From Agapetus fuscipes (lineage: Eukaryota > Arthropoda > Insecta > Trichoptera > Glossosomatidae), in assembly GCA_951799405.1 (NCBI GenBank), contig OX637353.1:5332001-5396000 (forward strand): 64,000 bases of DNA, read 5' to 3'. This document shows, in pieces, positions 1 through 10,274 of the stretch (positions are counted from its first letter, which is position 1; each line of letters opens with the position of its first letter). The notes beneath the pieces were generated by a model. That model was not told the DNA's origin, searched no databases, and saw only the letters and a program-made list of their open reading frames with translations. Made by a program: the position numbers and the translations under genes.

Positions 1-118
1 GTTGCCGGATTTATGTTCATTTGAGGTTTGGATTTTAATTTTTAAGTACACTTGCAGCATGAATTGTAAACGCGAACTTACACGTATCTGTAGGCATGCA
101 TTAATATAAATTTTAAAT
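1..118 (+). repeat. RTE-type LINE 3' tail, truncated
   Basis: Matches the second half of the window's commonest repeat: a 'tatgttcatttgaggtttgg' block, then the aagcgcgaactt-like block and the gcatgca block. It belongs to the 'gtaagtacacattcagca' subfamily seen again at 2965 and 44168. It is cut by the window edge and lacks the terminal pentamer tail. Confidence 0.6.
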
Positions 119-215
119 GTTCCTTGACTTATAGGTCGGTATGCGGCTGATCAGAAAACTTAATATACCATAAAAAAAATTGCCTCATTACCCTGGAACA
201 AGGGTGACGGTAACA
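119..215 (+). repeat. RTE-type LINE 3' tail, degenerate 5' part
   Basis: Begins with the family's start motif 'ttccttgacttataggtcgg' followed by tatgcggctga, then decays. It directly abuts the preceding tail copy, as the copies at 29.1-29.5 kb also do. Confidence 0.5.
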
Positions 216-350
216 GAAAACCACTATATTTAATTAGGTAAGACTAAAATCCATCTATCAGAACATGAGAGACATTCTGATCATATAGCAAGATGTCGGT
301 CATCAAAGTTTGAAATAGTTAGGTTTACGTTAGAATTACGGTCGTTTGAC

Positions 351-798
351 ATTTTGACAATTATATTATTTTTTTTTTAAATCGAACAATTTTAAAACTT
401 AATTTAAATCGGATATTTAACGAACCGTTCGGTGAGAACTTACATTATTCTCTACGTTTCGTCAGCGACGTAGCCAAAGTCTTCAGGAGAACATCCTCTC
501 TGTACGGCGACTGAGGATGAACTGAATTTGAAAAACACTTTGTCACAAATCACTGACTACCTTCGAACGAAGGTAGTAATTATGTTTTGGTCTGTCACAC
601 ATACTACTTTCATCTTGTGTGTATTCCACATCACTAGATGGTATTATGTTACCTGTACACACCGCACTAATAATACCGTTGTCTTTGATATGAAATTTGG
701 GTACTGGTTTCAGTAGTGAGTTTAATGTGGGTTTCCAAATACTGGACAATTTGAAGCTGTCGTCTCTGTTGAAGTTAGGATGTCTATAAATTTCAAAA
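351..798 (-). repeat. Penelope-like element, left inverted arm (pLTR)
   Basis: Nearly the reverse complement of 1138-1592, so the two roughly 450-bp arms flank the GIY-YIG segment. On the minus strand this arm carries the last ~80 codons of the element's protein (IYRHPNFNRDD, then SSIWKPTLNSL, to a stop after KVVSDL near 543) in an unbroken frame. It then holds the 3' non-coding end with a hammerhead-like motif (446-493) and an A-rich terminus. Repeats in direct or inverted orientation are known for Penelope-like elements. Divergence between the arms is a few per cent by eye. Confidence 0.7.
446..493 (-). ncRNA. Hammerhead-ribozyme-like motif (left arm)
   Basis: On the minus strand the order is a stem I strand, CTGAAGA, one extra C, a partly mispaired stem II, GAAA, ACGT, A and the other stem I strand. 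It matches the motif at 1439-1486 but stem II is weakened (TTTGGC against GCTGAC). Hammerhead motifs are known from Penelope-like elements; catalytic activity is not shown here. Confidence 0.45.
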
Positions 799-859
799 AC
801 TGGGACGATTATTATTTAAATATAATATAAAAACAATTTTTAGTTCTCCTAGCTCGATT

Positions 860-1395
860 TCACAGATGCTTCGTTGTGTGAAAGATAGCACCCCCCTGGA
901 CTCCCCGGGCGTTTATAAGGTACCTTGCGAATGTGTTGCCTTCTACATCGGTCAAACCAAAAGAAACATGAAGGTGCGCCTCAAGGAACATATTGGGGCA
1001 ATGAAAACAAACAACCCCAATAAATCGGCACTCTGCGATCAATCCGCCAAAGGCAGCCTGCACCTCATTAGATTCGACCAAACGAAGGTTCTATCGAAAG
1101 AAATTTTTTTTGATTCCCAGACTTGTAAGAGAGGCCATTGAAATTTATAGATCCTAACTTCAACAGAGACGACAGATTCAAATTGTCCAGTATTTGGAAA
1201 CCCACATTAAACTCACTACTGAAACCAGTACCCAAATTTCATGTCAAAGACAACGATATTATTAGTGCGGTGTGTACAGGTAACATAATACCATCTAGTG
1301 ATGTGGAATACACACAAGATGAAAGTGGTATGTGTAACAGACCAAAACATAATATCTACCTTCGTTCGAAGGTAGTCAGTGATTTGTGACAAAGT
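860..1395 (+). pseudogene. Penelope-like element GIY-YIG endonuclease, C-terminal fragment
   Basis: The frame from 866 reads MLRCVKDSTPLDSPGVYKVP, then FYIGQTKRN and VRLKEH. This is the GVY...YIG core with the conserved following Arg of the GIY-YIG nuclease fused to reverse transcriptase in Penelope-like retroelements, where it nicks target DNA for insertion. The frame runs to 1137 and resumes in another frame from 1138 (PNFNRDD, SSIWKPTLNSL). The left arm still has two bases at this point that are missing here, so a short deletion caused the frameshift. The reverse transcriptase is absent: the copy is 5'-truncated and ends upstream at the left inverted arm. This is a dead remnant, but the domain assignment is secure. 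Confidence 0.75.
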
Positions 1396-1592
1396 GTTTT
1401 TCAAATTCAGTTCATCCTCAGTCGCCGTACAGAGAGAATGTTCTCCTGAGGACGTCGGCTACGTCGCTGACGAAACGTAGAGAATAATGTAAGTTCTCAC
1501 CGAACGGTTCGTTAAATATCCGATTTAAATTAAGTTTAAAAATTGTTCAGTTTTAAAAAAAAAAAAAAAATATAATTGTCAAAATCAAAGTT
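1138..1592 (+). repeat. Penelope-like element, right inverted arm (pLTR)
   Basis: Continuous with the GIY-YIG fragment. It contains the C-terminal codons, the stop at 1387-1389, a 3' UTR with a hammerhead-like motif, the block 'gttctcaccgaacggttcg', and an A-run near 1556-1570 followed by 'tataattgtcaaaat'. Its reverse complement is the left arm. A decayed relative of the same 3' end lies at 32158-32330. Confidence 0.7.
1439..1486 (+). ncRNA. Hammerhead-ribozyme-like motif (right arm)
   Basis: Stem I strand TGTTCTC (1439-1445), CTGAGGA (1446-1452), one extra C, stem II GTCGGC/GCTGAC (1454-1459 with 1466-1471, one G-U pair), GAAA (1472-1475), C-G-T, A (1479, the cleavage-site H), then GAGAATA pairing back to stem I. 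This is the order of a type I hammerhead with a minimal, self-complementary ACGT stem III, as described for retroelement ribozymes acting as dimers. The unpaired C after CTGAGGA departs from the consensus. Confidence 0.55.
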
Positions 1593-2497
1593 TGAGTTTT
1601 CCATTTTTCATTTTTCTTTACTGCTAAGATTATTTTACACGCTCTTAAAATTTGATAGTTAATATGCAAGAAATCAGCAGAATGCAACACGATTTCTTAT
1701 TTCTTACCGAATAAGCGCCGTGTTCCTGAAGACAAAATAAAATTCACTATTTTTATTATTTGTAAAATCCCTCACAATTCCAATCACCTCACACTGTTTA
1801 GTATGGCAGCATTCTTACATCTCTCCAGCATTATTACTGCCTCATACTTTTCGCCATTTTATCGTCGTTCGCATTTCCTTCCTTTGCATTTACTAGCTTT
1901 TCACGTCTTTTATATTCCATTCTCGGCAAATCGCTGCCACGAGTATTCAAAGTTAAAGAAAAACCATAAAATACAAGTTTTTATGAATATTTCTTTCAAT
2001 TTGCAGCGCTTTGATTGAATTCACATTTTCCAGGGAATTTATTTTTCCTTTATACTCGTATACCGAATGCAGTTTTTGCTTTGAAGTAACGACATTTCTT
2101 TTCCTTTGTATTTTTACCCATTTTAATATTGAAATGCAGTTTTTACAAGCATTCATAGTGCCTAATGGAATTTTCTCTGTAGTTAAGTTGTTCTACTTTT
2201 CTACGTGTCACGACCAATGGAAAAGATAACTCGTCCACAGAAAGCCCAACCATGGACAAATCGGTCACAAGATAGTTCGCCCATACGACTTTTCGGTCAA
2301 CGACATTTTGGTCACATACAGTACAGAGACTGTAACTGTACTCGTAGGGAATCGTATGGAGTTGTATATGTAGCATTATTTATTCTGCCATTGTGTCACC
2401 TCCCCCGTAGTGAAAGCAGACATGAGTTTTTATTGAATTTCCTTCCTGAGATGTGAATGCGCCGTAAATAACATCCCGAACACCAATTTATCACCTG
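1593..2497. other. Unassigned A+T-rich spacer
   Basis: No gene, RNA or bounded transposon recognised. The only structure noted is a set of three 12-mers of form GACNNNTYGGTC between 2255 and 2313, described under findings. Confidence 0.5.
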
Positions 2498-2925
2498 AAA
2501 GATGAAAGAAGTATGCAAGGATAGAAAGAAATGGCGGTTGATCTGTGATGTTGGCGGCTAGGGTTTGTTAAAGTGAATTTGGTTTTATGATTTAGTTTTT
2601 TATGTCCATGTATATATTGTTATTTTTATTCTTTGATTTTAAAAAATGTAATTTGTCATGTATGTTCCTTGACTTATAGGTTGTTATGCGGCTGACCACC
2701 CATAATATAAAAATTGGTTCACTTTGCCAATGTCACCCCTGTTTCAGGGAAGGACGGCAAGAGTTGCAAGGCTTATGTTCATTTGAGATTGGGTTTTTAT
2801 ATTGTAGGTCCACATGCGGCATGTGTTAGCGCGAAATTATACATATCTGCTTGTGGGAATGCATTTAGTATAAATCTTAAATGATATATATCTTTGCAGC
2901 TTAGATTAGATTAGATTAGATTAGA
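2498..2925 (+). mobile_element. RTE-type LINE, 3' end with last codons and (TTAGA)n tail
   Basis: Starts inside the last codons of the LINE protein (KEVCKDRKKWRLIC, ending VGG and stop). It runs through the 3' UTR to the standard tail block from about 2665 and ends in tandem TTAGA pentamers. Same architecture as 24455-24887 and 40010-40435, but more diverged, so an older 5'-truncated insertion. Confidence 0.8.
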
Positions 2926-2964
2926 ATACTATTTTTACACATTATTCTGAAATACATTGTCATA

Positions 2965-3218
2965 TTCCTTGACTTATAGGTTGGTATGAGGCTGACCACC
3001 CATACTGTAAAAAATGGTTCACTTTGCCAATGTCACCCCTGTTTCAGGGAAGGTCGGCAAAAGTTGTGGGGCTTATGTTCATTTGAGGTTTGGATTTTAT
3101 TTGTAAGTACACATTCAGCATTTGTAAGCGCGAACTACACTTGTTGGTTTGTGGGCATACATCTGAGAGCTTTAAATGAATATATCCTTGCAACTTAGAT
3201 TATAGATTATTATAGATT
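2965..3218 (+). repeat. RTE-type LINE 3' tail, ATTATAG subfamily
   Basis: Complete tail block from 'ttccttgacttatagg' to 'caacttagattatagatt'. It ends in ATTATAG repeats instead of TTAGA and carries the 'gtaagtacacattcagca' variant. It lies 40 bp after the preceding copy in the same orientation. Confidence 0.75.
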
Positions 3219-3370
3219 CTGAAATATGCATAGGAAATAATATATAACACATAAATCGAACCCCATACTGAAAAATGGAATGCATTAAAAAATCAAAACA
3301 TACCTATATTACTTTGTTTCCTTACAAGATTTATTATTATTATACCAACATATGAAGTAGTTTTTGAGCT

Positions 3371-3578
3371 GTACCCTTAGTATCTACGAGTTGCAAAACA
3401 TCCCAAAATCTGCCGTTTTTGTTTCTTACACTTTATGGTCTTAGCAAAAGAGTTACGGTGATGAAGAAAATCAAGTTCAAACAAACAAAAACGGCAGATT
3501 TTGGGGGAAATCACTCTTTAATAATTGCCGTAAACTTTACATTACTCAAGTTTTGCAACTCGTACTAAGAGTAGGTAC
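3371..3578. mobile_element. Fold-back element with nested inverted repeats
   Basis: A perfect 22-bp inverted pair (3403-3424 with 3483-3504) lies inside a perfect 14-bp pair (3386-3399 with 3550-3563). The outermost bases GTACC...TTAGTA also pair with 3563-3578. No coding capacity and no clear target duplication, so family unknown. Confidence 0.55.
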
Positions 3579-4499
3579 TGTTCTTTCTTTCTTATTTTTT
3601 TTTTGAGTCGTCTGCTGGGTTTCTCATGGACCTCAAACGATATTCTACAGATAAAATCCGTACTGAACCGCTTATAAAGCTCTCTTAACGGAGAGGCACT
3701 TGATCTCCTTCTGTCGTTCAGTCCATCAATTCAAAGGTATACTTCTATGTTTCTCGCGTATCACAGCCACTCAAGATTATCCGGAAATCTGCTTGTAGAG
3801 TAATGAAGGAACTGGAGGATCTGTCTTTGACACAGACTACACAGTTGATTCACACAACCCTTTATAATTATGCCTGCATTTAAGACATTGACGAAAAATT
3901 TCTGCCGTCACATGGTCGGGTTTCTAGGACAAAGGCTTACCAATTTTATGTTTTTTTGTTTCAATGGTAGTTAAATGAATGGCACACGTTTGTCCGCCGA
4001 GATAAAATCGAATTTGGAACATCAGTCTTGAAAACGTTCCGACTCCATTAGTATCTTTAAGTTATATAAAAAATATCAAGATTTTTTGGTAGGTAATCCA
4101 GCAATAAATTTTGAAATTCTTCATTTCCCCAATCATTTTTCATATTTAATTTCGTTGTCCATACATTCTTCCCCCTGCTTCCCTCTTCCCTCAAATACAT
4201 CAGTTTGACACCCCCTCCCCGCTAGATGTCACTAATGGCGCCCACAGGAATGTGGAAGTGTAAATTGGGCATCTATATTGCATGCCTACCACTCATTACG
4301 GGACGCGAGCTTTTTTAATCTATGTAATGTCATCGTGTTACTTCGGGTGAAAAAATGTGGACCTTCTGAATTATTCAGTGGCACGAACGACCCTGGATTA
4401 AAAGGTTTTGGTTCCTTGAAACCGACTAATGGATTCAATCCACGTACAAATACATATGTCTATCGATTCAATTTCGTACCCGTACGTTTATCATGAATT
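3579..4499. other. Unassigned spacer
   Basis: Low-complexity T run near 3590-3603, otherwise moderately unique sequence without a convincing frame or repeat. I see nothing to annotate. Confidence 0.4.
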
Positions 4500-5210
4500 A
4501 TGGAAGGCCTGAAAGGACAAATGTGTCGATTTTTAAAAGGTGGAGGGTCGTGAATCATCTTAATATTCTGTAACATAGACGAATGCTTCAGTACTTTGGT
4601 CACGTCGTAATTGTTGAGGTACTAATACTCGAAAGGCTTCGTCAAACATGAGGCGTTTTTAACGCGCGTCTAGACGTCAACGCCAAAACGCCGTAACGTC
4701 GCGTACTTTGTATTTGAACGGCTTCGACGTTATTCAGTCGTCGTCACTGGTCAAGATGAGTTATTGCTGCTTTACCCATTATCTAGCAAAATAAGAACAT
4801 AGTGGAAATATTTTTGGCAAGCACTGTTCCTTGTTTACAAGTATCGGTATTTTCGAACGAATTCAATGAAATTTTCAGAAATAATTTTTACTTTTTACTT
4901 AAAATAACACCTGGCATCAAAGAAAATTTCGTCCAGACGCAGCAGCAGAGCGTCGTCTACTGGTAGCGCATTTTTTTGGAGTACACATGTTCAGTACAAC
5001 ACAACGCAGCGTTATAAATCTGAACGCGCGTTAAAAACGCTTCGTGTTTGACGAAGCCTTTAGATAACTAAAAACTAAAGGGTTGGACAGATGGTCTATC
5101 TTGATGGACAGAGTCATGAGAAATCATGGGACCGAAGATGAAGGATTACCCAAGGTCATGGAGAATCTATAAGAGAGCCATTAACAACGACTGAAGAAGA
5201 TTTCAACGTA
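4500..5210 (+). pseudogene. Possible LINE reverse-transcriptase C-terminal remnant, split by a TIR element
   Basis: One frame near 4575 reads RRMLQYFGHV, the 'RRLxxFGHV' signature near the end of RTE-like LINE proteins. After the TIR element at 4632-5061 short pieces resembling the same tail (around 5095-5200) follow, with stops and shifts. The assignment rests on one short motif and is weak. Confidence 0.3.
4632..5061. mobile_element. Non-autonomous DNA transposon, 38-bp TIRs
   Basis: The terminal repeats 4632-4669 and 5024-5061 start AAAGGCTTCGTCAAACA and end TTTTTAACGCGCGT, with two mismatches over 38 bp. The termini are CpG-rich (GACGTCAACGCC, CGTAACGTCGCG) and the core is A+T-rich. About 430 bp with no coding potential. 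No certain target duplication, so superfamily undetermined. It interrupts a possible LINE remnant. Confidence 0.75.
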
Positions 5211-6166
5211 TTTTTTATCAAGATTTCTTAAAATACAGGAATAACAAATGAAATAAAAGGTTGCGACAAAACCAATAAGAAAGACACGATATTTTTCTTG
5301 CATTTTTGGCAACGTCCCGATCAAATATTGCAATTCTATTTGATTTTCCGTATTTTTTTTCATTTTATAGAATCATTGAATAATTTAGTACATACCTATT
5401 GTCTGACGTAAATTTCTGTTTAGTTTTTTTTTGTCTGGGAAAATTTGGGCACTCAGTCTGCTCAAAGAATACTCATTCCGAACTGTGGAAAATTCTCCAC
5501 TCTCAAGCTGTTGGGTAATTGTAAAAAAAATGAAATAATAATTATTTTCAGGTAGTTTCGTAACGCGTTGACAACATTTTGAGCAGCCATACAACCGTAG
5601 CTGGTATTTAGGTTTAGTTTCAGGTTCACATGGATAGATTTGTGGGGATAAGAGAGCGACTGCCATTCTGACCAACTCTTATATAAAAAGAAAAATAGTT
5701 ACACTTTTTAAGCAGCTGGATCATAGGTAGTAATAATTTTATTAAGCCATCATAATATTCTCGTCATCGCCATTCTGCATAAATGAAACTTGTAACAATA
5801 CTGTGCCATTTGAGCTATTACACCAAGTTTTTTACTAATTTACAATAATAAAGATGCTCACGATGATACTTCACCGTAAACAGAGACGCGTGGAAGAAAC
5901 TACCCAGTTTCTCTCCAAAGTTGGCATTGCGTCATACCTGCGCATACGTTGTGCGCACGCGTCTTTAGCTAGTTTGGTGTGTAAATTTTTCAATTTCCAA
6001 AGAAAAAATGCGTCAATATAAAACATCATTTTGTTGTAATTATTATTATTAGGTGTCGAAATAAAAGATGGAAAACGTAGGATTTTGAGGACACTGTTGT
6101 GTTTGACATATCTGGCTGAAAGTGATGTCTCATACTCTGCTTCAATGTTGTGAATGTTTAGTGTCC
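5062..6166. other. Spacer with one dispersed repeat
   Basis: 5580-5672 (cagccatac...gtagctgg through 'gatagatttgtggggat') is repeated in the same orientation at 6561-6668. Nothing else recognised. Confidence 0.45.
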
Positions 6167-6531
6167 ATTATATTCAGGCCCGGATTAAGCCCATTACGGG
6201 CCACTCTGACCTCCTCCCTCCAAACCAGCCATAAACAATACAGTTATTGCCAACCAAAATGATTACTGGCGGCGTTATAAGATTATTTTTGGGAGACCTG
6301 TTCGATAAGTCTATGGCACTTAGTGGAAGGAATTTCGTATTAGTAGTCTTTTTTAGTCTTTGAGGGCCCCTGGTCATGAATGCCTTGAAATTCTGGGTCC
6401 TCGAACAAATTTATTTCCAAAAATTCTTTGAAATATATTTTTCAAAGACGTCTTACCAGGCCCCCCTACACCGCGGGGGCCTGGTTGGGTTACACCGCTC
6501 GAACCGCCCTTAATCCTGCCCTGATTATATT
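6167..6531. mobile_element. Non-autonomous hAT element with exact 8-bp TSD
   Basis: Begins CAGGCCCGGATTAAG at 6175 and ends CTTAATCCTGCCCTG at 6523, the CAGGGC-GGATTAA terminus typical of many hAT transposons. It is flanked by identical 8-bp duplications ATTATATT (6167-6174 and 6524-6531). The 349-bp interior has GC-rich patches (GGGGGCCTGG) but no transposase. Family assignment follows from TIR plus 8-bp TSD. Confidence 0.88.
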
Positions 6532-6560
6532 ATATGTGAATGGTTTGTAGACGCCTCTGG

Positions 6561-6668
6561 AGCAGCCATACGACAGTAGCCAGTACGTAGCTTGTATGCA
6601 GGTGGACACAGGTTAAGGTTCAGGTTCACGAGGATAGATTTGTGGGGATTAGCGATTGGCTGCGTTCA
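6561..6668 (+). repeat. Dispersed repeat, second copy of 5580-5672
   Basis: Shares gcagccatac, gtagc, caggttcac and 'gatagatttgtggggat' in order with 5580-5672, with a short insertion. Nature unknown. Confidence 0.5.
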
Positions 6669-8302
6669 CCGGAAATTACAGAGCTTCTCCAGCATGGAGG
6701 AGGGTGAACAGTGAACACTAGACACCTCAACAGGGCATTTACAGATCGTCCCTCCAGTGCTTGTGAGGCTTATCTACCAGTTGATTCAAAGATTTCCATT
6801 CAATTAAATTGTCTTAAGAATCACTTTTTACACAATCTGAGCTAAGAAAAAAAAATAAAAACACGATAATGGGACAGTTGTTTTAAATATTTTGAAAATA
6901 AATTTCCAGTTTTCAAAAGACACATAGGTTCAGTACACATACACACATTGCTCATGTGAAATTACCTCTGATGGACAAAATACAAACAAGCACTGAGGGG
7001 ACGAGATGTTGAGGGACGACTATAATTATCTAATACGACTATATATTGACTAATATATTATCAATAAAAACGCCTGATTTTCCATTTTTGTCACTCTTAT
7101 ACATTAGAGTTTAAGAAAAATAAAAGAAAAAACGACAATTTTACGGGAAGCGCACTCTTAAAAAATAATGTTTTGTAAGTTTTCCATGTTATATTTTCTA
7201 TGTTCATTACCTTCTATTATTATTCCTTATAAATGCTTCAGAATATATTTCGGGCATTTAATTCTGAATGTTTATTGAAAGCTCTCAGGCCGCTATTTGT
7301 GTCACACAAAGTATTGAAAGCGGAAAGAGACGCGTAATGACATTATCAAGGTAATCGGATTTCACGGAAAAAGCTGAATAATAGCATTTACGTTTATTTA
7401 TAACTTTCTGAACTGTAAACTTAGCAGATTACTTAGCTTGTGTGTTGATTTTCATTCATAAACTTTATTCATTCTTTGATTTAAATGTTTTATTGACATA
7501 TTTATCGTTAAGCAACACTGAAGTTCAATTAACTTTTTTTTTAAATAAGCGTTTCCTTGAAGCATGACAGATTGAAAAATTTACAAAAAAATATTTTTTA
7601 AAAGTCACGTTCATTGCAATAATACAAAACATTTTACATATTGATATCATTTTAAAGTCTTACACCTCTAAGAAATAATTTATTCTCTAGTTATAAACAA
7701 TACACGCTGACATATAACGCATGATGCAGTATGTGTACGCGCAAACTTACACGTATCTGAGTGTGAGCATGCATTCGATACGAAAATTAAATTTTGATAT
7801 CATATTCTTTCAACTTCGATTGTAGAGAAACAGATTGTAGAGAAACGTCTGTTTAACTTGCGTGTTTTGCGTATACCTACTTTACAATTCTATCCCCGCT
7901 TGTTTTTAAACTTTCATACTTAATCTGTTTTACATACACTTATGCTAACTTTGTTCTGAGATAGTCTTCTCTCGCTGAATATTCTAAGCGAGTTGTTTGC
8001 CGATACTTCAGGCGCCTTTACTATCAACTGCGAACAATCCTTTATTCAATGTAGCACTGAAACTTTCCTCCTGATTTAAACGTTCATCTATCTTCTTTTC
8101 ATGTTCACGAATGCAACATTCTTTACCTGTAGAATTTTAAGTGAACATTGAATATTCATTAACCATATACGTAGTTAATACATTTTTACATAATTCTCTG
8201 TGACCAGCTTGCAATTTAATTCATGAAATGTATGAAAGAAATGCGACGCTCTGGATTATAAGGTGATAAAATTTGAATAGCGTATGTTTGAAAAAAAAAC
8301 TG
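6669..8302. other. Unassigned A+T-rich spacer
   Basis: Contains only a diverged LINE-tail fragment at 7719-7846. I found no gene or bounded element elsewhere. Confidence 0.4.
7719..7846 (+). repeat. RTE-type LINE 3' tail, old fragment
   Basis: Matches the second half of the tail: gtacgcgcaaacttacacgt, gagcatgcattcgatac, then 'ttcaacttcgattgtag' in place of ttgcaacttagatt. Strongly diverged. Confidence 0.5.
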
Positions 8303-8495
8303 GACCAATTCAAATCCCGTGAGGCCCTCTCGACAAAAGCGTTGATCCTGAATTAACAGATGCCGTTGGGTAATTATTAATAATCAGTTAATTTTAAATA
8401 AAAAATATGAATTATTTTTTAATTGATAATGTTGTCTCGTCAGGACGAAATTGGTTGGAAAATCGCATCCCTCACGATATATTTTTAATTTTCTT
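8303..8495 (+). repeat. SINE family B, 5'-truncated
   Basis: Homologous to 13612-13872 from the RNA polymerase III box-B region onward: TTCAAATCCCGTGAG, 'aacagatgccgttgggtaat', an A+T palindromic core (aattaat/attaatt), then GTCAGGACGAAATTGGTTGG. Confidence 0.55.
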
Positions 8496-9589
8496 TTAGA
8501 TTGTATTCTTTATTTTCAGTGAACCGTCAGCTTGAGGCTTGGAAATGTTTGTAATTTGGAAATAAGATAAACAAGTTGATCGATTTATGTTTTAACTGTT
8601 ATGGGTTAGTAATTTTTGTAAATATGTATATTTCTAACCTTTTATAAAAAAAAGTAAAAGAAGCAGATAGCTATGCTCTGGTCTCCGAAAATGCCTTTGA
8701 GGTTTCTCAAGAACCATTACTGTCAGAGGAGAGAAAACCATTGAAAAATAATTCACGTGGTCCTAGACTGCAGACAGCGTTTGGCAGTGGAGAAAAATAT
8801 GTATCTATATAACCTCTTATACAAATATATGAGTAAGCTTAGCTAAACATATTATGTACCTACATACAAGACAAGAGTTGTTTTCCAGAGGTAAACACGC
8901 CAGTCTACTGATTAGAAAGTACATGCTAGGTACGCATTTGCGGCAGAGCTTAAATGGAAATTCGTTGTCTATCAAAGCTTCATCTTATATATATATGTCT
9001 ATCAAAGCTTCATCATTATATAGAACTATATGGAGGCCAGTACTGTTCTCACCTCCAATGTCCCACTAGTCATCTACTTGTCGGTCAAAAAAATAAATTA
9101 CCAGTAGTACCTTTTGCAATAATGGTGCCTCAGCGATATTTGTTGATTAATCACCAAAGGTCACCTCATATAACTACCTACAATCGTCGATCGCGATCAA
9201 CAACAATAATTTGTGTACCTTAGTTCGTGCTCCTTTGTCGAATAAGAGAAGCGTCTCGTAATGACGTCAGAAGATTGTCAGACGATTTATAAAATAATGA
9301 TGACTCAAAATCTTCGATCGAATGAAAGAAAAAGATGCAAAATGAGACGTTTGGAAAATCACTGATGTTTTAGCGCTTCAGCGAGATTTTAGAACATTCA
9401 GTTCCCAGACAACCGTCAATGAGGGCTGTCAAACAAATTCGCTGTTATCTTATGTCTCTTTTTTTGATGTGTGATGCTTTTATATCCTGTTTTTTTAGTG
9501 TATACATATTCCGTTCGGTGTCAAATACGTTACGATGGGAAAAAACTACCATCACCATCTATTTTTTTTTAAAATGCACTCAATCGGTG
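8496..9589. other. Unassigned A+T-rich spacer
   Basis: Short imperfect duplication 'tctatcaaagcttcatc' at 8968 and 8998. No supported gene. Confidence 0.4.
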
Positions 9590-9715
9590 TTTTTCACAAA
9601 CAACAAAACCTTGGCTCATCCGCAGCTTGCTGTAAGTTCTCCATACAAAAATCGATGATCTAAAGATCGCCTATGGATCAAATGTTTTGTGAATAACACT
9701 GAATAAAGTTACTTT
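9590..9715 (+). repeat. Dispersed repeat C
   Basis: Shares ccatac, 'atcgatgatct', then 'tatggatcaaatg' and 'ttgtgaataaca' with 52990-53105 and 23330-23426. The core GATCCATGGATC-like segment is palindromic. Possibly a small MITE family. Confidence 0.5.
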
Positions 9716-10274
9716 TACACAGACTGTGTCTCCAAAGACAGACAAACTTTTATTGTATTCGGAGAAAAACATCAGCAAGCCTGAAATAATGTAATGTACG
9801 TAGGTATCTACTTAGTAGGGTTTTAAAACAAACGAGCACTTTTACTTTTGAATTTATTGCAGTCTCCGACTTGTCCAGCTATCCCAGCCAGACAAACTGA
9901 AACGTTTTTATCCCTTGTTCTCTCACAAGAAGGATAGACACGTATTTTATTGCTAGATGTCTCTATAATTTGTACTGGTGGAATAGTTTTAAGTAGCTGA
10001 CATTACAGACGGATGTTAATCCATCTTCAGACGTTGCTGGGCTCAGGGAGACTCCGTAGCTTAATGGGAACCCCTGCACTGTGTAAATAATGAACTACTG
10101 CAGAGGAGATGCGGCACATGGTACCTAACATGCCAATATGGCAGAATAAAACAAATGGTGTATTATATTGATACGCTCCAATAATCTGCTTAGAAAACGA
10201 CATCAGAGCAATTTAAATTAACCAATATTTCACGGAATAAATGAGTCATACGTACGTCTATGAAAATAAAATAA
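9716..10274. other. Unassigned spacer
   Basis: Nothing recognised apart from a weak tRNA-like stretch near 10050 (actccgtagcttaatggg) that could be a SINE relic. Confidence 0.3.

Noticed and set aside
528..716. Paired 62-codon frames at 528-716 (+) and 1216-1404 (-) with nearly the same translation.
   Set aside because: They are the antisense of the Penelope-like protein end in the two inverted arms, so shadows, not genes.
2900..2925. TTAGA repeat arrays as telomeric repeats.
   Set aside because: The insect telomere unit is TTAGG. These pentamers always sit at the 3' end of an RTE-type tail.
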